64,000 bases of DNA. It comes from Chloroflexi bacterium HGW-Chloroflexi-10. GTDB lineage: Bacteria; Chloroflexota; Anaerolineae; Anaerolineales; Anaerolineaceae. How positions within the stretch are numbered: the stretch's first letter is position 1; each line of letters opens with the position of its first letter. A program made the position numbers and the translations under genes. The notes under the pieces are model-generated. The model was not told the DNA's origin, did not search any database, and worked only from the letters and a program-made list of their open reading frames with translations. Below are positions 59,535 through 64,000 of the stretch, piece after piece. Location: contig PHBZ01000023.1 of assembly GCA_002840755.1 (NCBI GenBank), forward strand, positions 40,850 through 104,849, read 5' to 3'.

Positions 59535-60463
59535 ACTACGGCCTCCTTGGTCAAGAAAAACTCAACGGTTGCGCGCAAACCTTCTTCCAATGAGACAGAT
59601 GGGGACCATCCTAATTCATCATGGATATGCCGGGCTGATAAATATATTCTTCTGGTTTCACCCAGTTTTGCCGGTCCGTGGCTGGCTGGAAAAGGATATC
59701 CGATAATTTTCTGGAGAGTCTCGAAAATCTGGTTTACATCAGTAGGGACTGAGGACCCGAGGTTGAAAATATTAGAGTCTTTTTGTTTTTCAACTGCCAG
59801 TAAATTCGCAGTGGCAACATCACCCACATAAACATAATCGCGCTGTTGTTTTCCATCACCATTAATGATTACTGGCTGATTTTTACACATCTGACCGGTG
59901 AAAATTGCTACGACGCCAGCTTCACCATGTGGATCTTGGCGAGGTCCATAAACATTGGGATATCGAAAAACTGTATAATCCATGCCGTACATAAATTTAT
60001 ACATTTGCAGATAAACTTCAAAAATATATTTGGTGGCGCCATAGGGACAGATGGGCATAATCGGGTGTTTTTCATCACATGGTAAATATTCCGGTTCGCC
60101 GTACACTGTCCCACCGGATGAACTATAGATTACCCGTTTAACGCCATGTTTTCTGGCTAATTCCAAAAGATTTAAGGAACCAACTACGTTAATATCAGCA
60201 TCATATTTTGGGTCCGCAACTGATTTTCGCACATCCATTTGAGCAGCATGGTGGTTAACGATTTCTGGTTTTTCCTTTTCAAAAACCATTTCAAGTTCCG
60301 GACTGCGAATATCGATTTCATAAAAAGTTGCTTTTGGATTGAGATTGCTTTTACGTCCGGTGATCAAACTGTCAACAATAATGACCTGATGACCATTTTT
60401 AATATAAGCATCCACCACATGTGATGCGATGAAACCAGCGCCTCCGGTGACCAATATTTTCAT
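59531..60463 (-). CDS. NAD-dependent UDP-glucose 4-epimerase-like enzyme
   Basis: A 310-residue extended short-chain dehydrogenase: G-G-A-G-F-I-A-S-H at 7-15, H-H-A-A-Q near 72, S-S-S-G-G-T-V-Y-G near 117 and Y-G-A-T-K as the catalytic pair near 144. G-L-R-x-T-V-E-F at the C-terminus is typical of GalE relatives. It may convert UDP-glucose to UDP-galactose or act on a GDP-heptose derivative, given its HddA neighbour. It overlaps hddA by TTGA and follows the initiating transferase by 28 bp. Confidence 0.87.
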   Translation of the reverse strand: MKILVTGGAGFIASHVVDAYIKNGHQVIIVDSLITGRKSNLNPKATFYEIDIRSPELEMVFEKEKPEIVNHHAAQMDVRKSVADPKYDADINVVGSLNLLELARKHGVKRVIYSSSGGTVYGEPEYLPCDEKHPIMPICPYGATKYIFEVYLQMYKFMYGMDYTVFRYPNVYGPRQDPHGEAGVVAIFTGQMCKNQPVIINGDGKQQRDYVYVGDVATANLLAVEKQKDSNIFNLGSSVPTDVNQIFETLQKIIGYPFPASHGPAKLGETRRIYLSARHIHDELGWSPSVSLEEGLRATVEFFLTKEAVV

Positions 60464-60491
60464 ATTCTCTCCTCTTTCCAGATTAGTTGTT

Positions 60492-61988
60492 TCAATATGC
60501 TCCCCGTTTGCTAAGAACGGCAGGCAGAGTTTGTAAAAGAATTTGTATATCTAGCCAGATATTCCAATTTCGAATGTAATACATATCGATTTGAACCCGT
60601 TGCTGATAACTAATTTCTGAACGTCCGGATATCTGCCATTTTCCTGTGATCCCTGGTTTAACAGTGAGTAAGTTGATACCCCATTTTTGATAATCTTGCA
60701 CTTCCTCTGGTGAAATCATGCGTGGCCCAACTAGGGACATCTCATTGCGTAATACATTAAATAGTTGTGGAAGTTCGTCCAGACTCGTTTTTCGCAAAAA
60801 CGCACCAATGGGTGTTATCCGTGGATCATCTTTGATCTTATGAGTAGTACGTAGTTCCTCAAGTTTTTCTGGATACTTTTCTAAAATCTCATCACCGTTG
60901 GTGACCATAGAGCGAAATTTGAATGCATCAAATGTCTTTCCATTCACACCCATCACTCTGCGACGGTGAATAATTGGACCGGGAGAGGAAATTTTAATAG
61001 CAATAGCGATGATGAGTAATATAGGTGATATAACCAGCAATCCAGGAATAGTGATGCCGTAATCCATGATTAATTTTAAGACACTGTTCATTCCGGTGAG
61101 TCGAACCTTGTTTACTTCAACAAGCGGTACCCACGCAAACTCCTTCACTTCTAAACCGGTTGTCATAAGCTCATAAACACCGGAAGACATACGAAGTTTT
61201 GTTTTCTTTGACACACCATATTGACGATAGATGTCCAATATCTGGTTTCGTCTTAGTGCAGTACTGGTGAGAATAATTTCCTCTATATTATATTGGCGGG
61301 TGATATTTGAAAGATCTTGCAAACCGCCCAGACAATTTAGATTCTTAAAAATATTTGTTCCAGCTGGTATGGAGTAATCCACAAACCCGATTAAGTTCAT
61401 ACCGGATTTTGTGACATACTGTAATTGTTCAGCCATAGTAGTGGCTTCATCATTAATTCCTATAATGAGGGTGTTAGATAAATACCAACCGCGGGAACGT
61501 AAACCATAAACCAGACGCCGTACCCAAAAACGTCCAAATGCAGTAAAGATGAACACAGAGAGCCAGGAAATGAATATCCACCCTCTGGCAAAAATAAAAG
61601 TAGGTTCAAAGAAACCTAAAGCAACGATTACCAATACAGCGATTGTATTGGCATAGAAAAGGCGGTCATACTCAACCACGCCGCCGAGTAAGTATTTTTC
61701 GCGGTATAAGCCATGCAAGAAAAAAATAGTAAGCCAGGCTGGAATGATAAATATCACCAGATTTTCGTAATATTCAGGAGAGGAAAAAGCATCATCAACA
61801 AAAAAAGGTAAATTGACTTTAAACCGGACCCAATATGCAAAGCGCATAGCTGTGCCAATCATTGAACAATCTGCGACAACCAGCAGAACATAGAACAATG
61901 CCCACTGAAAACGAACCGGAACAACTACTCTTTTCGAGTGTTGTTCCGCAGTGTTCGTTATCCCTTTTGTTTTTATTAATGAATCCAT
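60492..61988 (-). CDS. Polyprenyl glycosylphosphotransferase (initiating sugar transferase)
   Basis: A 498-residue PHPT enzyme of the WbaP/WcaJ plan. Four to five N-terminal helices end near residue 140, then a CoA-binding-like Rossmann domain (about 165-290), a membrane hairpin near 305 and the catalytic bac_transf domain with F-K-F-R-S-M, D-E-L-P-Q-L-F-N-V-L, L-V-G-P-R and P-G-I-T-G-K-W-Q-I-S-G-R. It moves a sugar-1-phosphate from a nucleotide sugar to undecaprenyl phosphate to start each repeat unit. It is the first gene of the minus-strand operon, with a TATAAT hexamer and GAGG site upstream. The sugar is not clear. Confidence 0.95.
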   Translation of the reverse strand: MDSLIKTKGITNTAEQHSKRVVVPVRFQWALFYVLLVVADCSMIGTAMRFAYWVRFKVNLPFFVDDAFSSPEYYENLVIFIIPAWLTIFFLHGLYREKYLLGGVVEYDRLFYANTIAVLVIVALGFFEPTFIFARGWIFISWLSVFIFTAFGRFWVRRLVYGLRSRGWYLSNTLIIGINDEATTMAEQLQYVTKSGMNLIGFVDYSIPAGTNIFKNLNCLGGLQDLSNITRQYNIEEIILTSTALRRNQILDIYRQYGVSKKTKLRMSSGVYELMTTGLEVKEFAWVPLVEVNKVRLTGMNSVLKLIMDYGITIPGLLVISPILLIIAIAIKISSPGPIIHRRRVMGVNGKTFDAFKFRSMVTNGDEILEKYPEKLEELRTTHKIKDDPRITPIGAFLRKTSLDELPQLFNVLRNEMSLVGPRMISPEEVQDYQKWGINLLTVKPGITGKWQISGRSEISYQQRVQIDMYYIRNWNIWLDIQILLQTLPAVLSKRGAY

Positions 61989-62012
61989 AATTCCTCACTG
62001 TTTAATTAGCAC

Positions 62013-62018
62013 ATTATA
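62013..62018 (-). promoter_or_regulatory. Candidate promoter of the polysaccharide operon
   Basis: On the minus strand TATAAT follows GGGTA and lies 24 bp before the ATG of the initiating transferase, giving a leader of about 17 bases and a GAGG ribosome-binding site. No good -35 element is seen at 17 bp, so it may use an extended -10 or an activator. Confidence 0.45.
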
Positions 62019-62289
62019 TACCCAAAAAGTAAATATTGCGATTGCTTGTGCAACGACACCTTTGACTGGAAGTAATTAAAAATTGATACCAATTAAAAAT
62101 TTAATGGAAGTAAAGTGTTTGTCGTAAATCAACGAGATTTAAACTTAGAATAAAAACATATTTTATAAAAATATTTTACCCAAACAACCTTTACAAATGT
62201 ACCATTATTTTATTGTCAGTATCATTTAGTATTACTGTCTATAATAATGAGTTAACAAGGAAGAGTCAATAAAAAGTATATAAGATTTG

Positions 62290-62328
62290 TTAACAAAAAG
62301 TTAATTATTAGTTATAGAACTGTAAAAT
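62290..62328 (+). promoter_or_regulatory. Candidate Pho box upstream of pstS
   Basis: Four T-rich hexamers are spaced exactly 11 bp apart: TTAACA at 62290, TTAATT at 62301, TTATAG at 62312 and TAAAAT at 62323. PhoP and PhoB sites are direct repeats with 11-bp spacing, and PhoP units have the form TT(A/T/C)ACA. The location 110 bp upstream of a phosphate-binding-protein gene is fitting. The first two units are good; the last is weak. Confidence 0.5.
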
Positions 62329-62420
62329 AGCATGAATAAAGTGTTGAGATTAAGAAAAAATACGTTAATATATGTGATAATCGATTTAGATATTGCTCCC
62401 CGTAGAAAGGAAATCACTAA

Positions 62421-62426
62421 TATAAT
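62421..62426 (+). promoter_or_regulatory. TATAAT close to the pstS start
   Basis: A perfect TATAAT ends 11 bp before the pstS ATG. If it is a -10 element the transcript would start about 5 bases before the ATG. The only purine-rich site, GAAAGGAAA, is 27-32 bp upstream, too far for a normal ribosome-binding site, so leaderless or near-leaderless translation is possible. Confidence 0.35.
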
Positions 62427-62437
62427 ATTTACTTATT

Positions 62438-63346
62438 ATGAAGAGAGAATATATTTTAGTAATTATTGAATTCTTGTGGGTTGGTTTGCTATTGACAGCT
62501 TGCAATTCTGCACCCAACCTTAATTCAGAAACAGGATTAGGGGTGGAAGAATCGTTTTCTATGGAAAATAAGGGATCTGATACGATGGTTAACCTGGCAT
62601 TGTATTGGGCAGAACGTTACCAGCAATTGAATCCCGATTTTCGGATTTCAGTAACTGGCGGAGGCAGTGGTACTGGTATTACGGCATTAATCAGTAATAC
62701 GGTAGATATTGCCAATGCTTCCCGTGCTATTAAAGAGGAAGAAATTGTCACTGCTCAAGAAAACGGTGTTGAACCGGTAGAATACATAGTTGCCCGAGAT
62801 GCTATCGCAGTGATTGTCAATCCGCATAATCCGGTTCAGATGCTAACCTTACAACAAATCTCAGACATCTACTCCGGAAAAATTACAAACTGGATGGAAT
62901 TGGGCGGCGAGGATCGACCGATAGTGAAATTATCCCGTGAAACCAATTCCGGAACTCATGTTTACTTTCTGGAAGCAGTGATCCGTCTGGGTAACGTAGA
63001 CGATCCAACTATTTTTTCTGCTGATACATTATTGTTGCCTTCCTCGGAAGGAATTATTGCTGAGGTGCGTGATAATCCAAACGCGATTGGGTATGATGGT
63101 TTGGGTTATATAATTCCTGAAGTAAAAGTGCTGGCGATAGCCAGGGAACCTGGTGGAATCTATATTTTGCCAAGCATTGAAACCGTTAATGAGAACCTGT
63201 ATCCGGTCTCGCGAGATTTATATATGTATACAAATGGTCAGCCACAAAAATATGTTCAGGACTATATTACCTGGATATTATCTGAAGAAGGACAGGAAAT
63301 TGTTCGGGATTTGGGATTTGTACCGGTTCGATTCGATAAGGAATGA
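62438..63346 (+). CDS. pstS: Phosphate ABC transporter substrate-binding lipoprotein PstS
   Basis: A 302-residue exported phosphate-binding protein. The signal ends in L-L-T-A-C with lipidated C22. The mature protein shows the PstS pattern: K-G-S-D-T-M near 45-50, G-G-G-S-G-T-G near 74-80, a V-N-P-H-N-P segment, G-K-I-T-N-W and S-R-E-T-N-S-G-T-H, where main-chain and Ser/Thr groups bind phosphate. It follows a Pho-box-like repeat and starts a pst operon that continues with pstC 9 bp downstream. The gene lies divergent from the glycan operon. Confidence 0.92.
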   Translation: MKREYILVIIEFLWVGLLLTACNSAPNLNSETGLGVEESFSMENKGSDTMVNLALYWAERYQQLNPDFRISVTGGGSGTGITALISNTVDIANASRAIKEEEIVTAQENGVEPVEYIVARDAIAVIVNPHNPVQMLTLQQISDIYSGKITNWMELGGEDRPIVKLSRETNSGTHVYFLEAVIRLGNVDDPTIFSADTLLLPSSEGIIAEVRDNPNAIGYDGLGYIIPEVKVLAIAREPGGIYILPSIETVNENLYPVSRDLYMYTNGQPQKYVQDYITWILSEEGQEIVRDLGFVPVRFDKE

Positions 63347-63354
63347 ACGCCTAA

Positions 63355-64000
63355 ATGAGTGTAAATAAACTAAAAACATCAGAAATTGTTATTACAAGGA
63401 TAATTCAATTTTCCGGTTATTCTTCCATTTTATTTGTGTTATTAATTTTATTCTTTTTATTAGCTGAGGGATTTCCAGCATTAATTGATGTATCCATCAA
63501 AGACTTGTTATCCGCACGATGGTATCCTATTGAAAAGTATTTCGGAATAATACCCCTTATTCTTGGTTCCCTGGTTGTAACCTTGGGTGCATCCTTAATT
63601 GCCGTCCCGTTTGGTATTTTGACTGCTGTATATATTTCTGAAATTGCGCCGAAGTGGGCCCGCGAAATTCTGAAGCCTTTGGTTGAATTACTGGCAGGCC
63701 TCCCCAGTGTCGTTTTGGGATTTTTGGGGATTTTAGTGGTTTCACCATTTTTGCGGGATGTGATGAATTTACCAACGGGTTTAACAGCTTTAACCGGTTC
63801 ACTTCTGTTGGGCGGTATTGCAATACCAACAATTGTTTCCATCTCGGAAGATGCATTAAACAATATCCCCGAATCCTATCGGCAAGGTTCTTTGGCTTTG
63901 GGGGTAACTCGTTGGCAGACAATTTGGGGTGTTACATTTCCCGCTGCCCGTTCCGGAATCTTGACTGCGGTGATGCTTGGATTAGGCCGGACGATTGGCG
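63355..64000 (+). CDS. pstC: Phosphate ABC transporter permease PstC (partial)
   Basis: An open frame of 215 codons from the ATG at 63355 runs off the end of the window. It encodes a membrane protein with about five helices so far and the PstC features: G-Y-S-S-I-L-F near the start, P-L-I-L-G-S-L-V-V-T-L, A-V-P-F-G-I-L-T-A-V-Y, L-A-G-L-P-S-V-V-L-G-F, and the EAA-type loop S-L-A-L-G-V-T-R-W-Q-T-I near the end, which contacts the ATPase. It forms the channel with PstA. The overlapping minus-strand frame here is a shadow. Confidence 0.92.
   Translation, partial: MSVNKLKTSEIVITRIIQFSGYSSILFVLLILFFLLAEGFPALIDVSIKDLLSARWYPIEKYFGIIPLILGSLVVTLGASLIAVPFGILTAVYISEIAPKWAREILKPLVELLAGLPSVVLGFLGILVVSPFLRDVMNLPTGLTALTGSLLLGGIAIPTIVSISEDALNNIPESYRQGSLALGVTRWQTIWGVTFPAARSGILTAVMLGLGRTIG

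Larger units (their letters stand above)
61989..62437. other. Divergent AT-rich intergenic region between the polysaccharide operon and pstS
   Basis: 449 bp without a gene. It holds the promoters for the minus-strand glycan operon and for pstS, an 11-bp-spaced direct repeat resembling a Pho box at 62290-62328, and a pair of AATTAAAAATT copies at 62074-62084 and 62091-62101. No tRNA, terminator or small gene could be supported. Confidence 0.7.

Noticed and set aside
62074..62101. AATTAAAAATT occurring twice with 17-bp spacing
   Set aside because: Considered as an operator, but it is simple AT-rich sequence in an AT-rich gap and could arise by chance; noted only within the intergenic entry.
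63417..63922. Two minus-strand frames at the end of the window
   Set aside because: They are antisense to pstC, whose open frame runs off the edge and has clear permease motifs.
1..64000. tRNA, rRNA, CRISPR arrays, insertion sequences or phage genes
   Set aside because: None was found: no transposase or integrase motif, no regularly spaced repeats and no cloverleaf-like sequence was recognised; a tRNA scan would settle the last point.

Overview
The window is a roughly 43% GC stretch of bacterial chromosome dominated by a cell-surface polysaccharide locus of about 55 kb. Lipoproteins with Pro/Thr-rich linkers, an ETF:menaquinone-oxidoreductase-like electron path and the mix of exopolysaccharide modules suggest a Chloroflexota (Anaerolineae-like) organism. 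That placement is inference from gene style; no rRNA or other phylogenetic marker lies in the window.

Layout. 1-903: the tail of an unknown gene, a small winged-helix regulator and an Mpv17-like membrane protein. 975-6683: a TetR regulator followed by acyl-CoA dehydrogenase, a membrane FeS ETF:quinone oxidoreductase, EtfB and EtfA, a dehydrogenation/electron-transfer operon. 6766-40960: a long minus-strand polysaccharide region with a heptose-bisphosphate phosphatase, a DNRLRE lipoprotein, a tyrosine autokinase/Wzz, many GT4 and GT2 glycosyltransferases, an O-antigen-ligase-type polymerase, GT39-like membrane enzymes, two sulfotransferase-like proteins, an asparagine-synthetase-like protein and a Wzm/Wzt ABC exporter. 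41027-44852: two lipoprotein genes on the opposite strand (SGNH-like and PQQ-type beta-propeller). 44856-61988: a second minus-strand polysaccharide block with an acyltransferase, a NadE-like enzyme, AsnB, an acyl-adenylating ligase, an acyl carrier protein, a large BNR surface protein, a B12-type radical SAM enzyme, a GtrB-like GT2, a hexapeptide acetyltransferase, heptose-precursor enzymes (a GmhA-GAF fusion and HddA), an epimerase and the initiating polyprenyl glycosylphosphotransferase. 62438-64000: pstS and the start of pstC, reading away.

The most interesting element lies at 20711-27334, inside the polysaccharide operon. It is a tight run of an acyl-CoA-dehydrogenase-like flavoprotein, a stand-alone adenylation enzyme, a carrier protein, a protein with flavin-halogenase motifs, and two membrane acyltransferases. 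The adenylation pocket that I aligned by eye reads D-L-F-Y-L-A-L-V-C-K, close to the code I remember for PltF/RedM/CloN4 prolyl ligases. The set therefore resembles the prolyl-to-pyrrolyl-carrier-protein pathway (PltF/PltL/PltE) plus a PltA-like halogenase, and the membrane acyltransferases could place a (halo)pyrrolyl group on the glycan. I know of no described exopolysaccharide carrying such a group. This is inference from motifs and gene order.

A second carrier-protein module (AsnB, AMP ligase, ACP at 46929-50724) resembles the one in XrtA/PEP-CTERM exopolysaccharide loci, but no exosortase is visible here. Glycan assembly can be pictured as follows: WbaP-like initiation at 60492, chain building by about a dozen glycosyltransferases, decoration by sulfo- and acyl-transfer, export through Wzm/Wzt or a Wzy-type polymerase, and control by the Wzz/tyrosine kinase. 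No tRNA, rRNA, CRISPR array, insertion sequence or phage gene was recognised.
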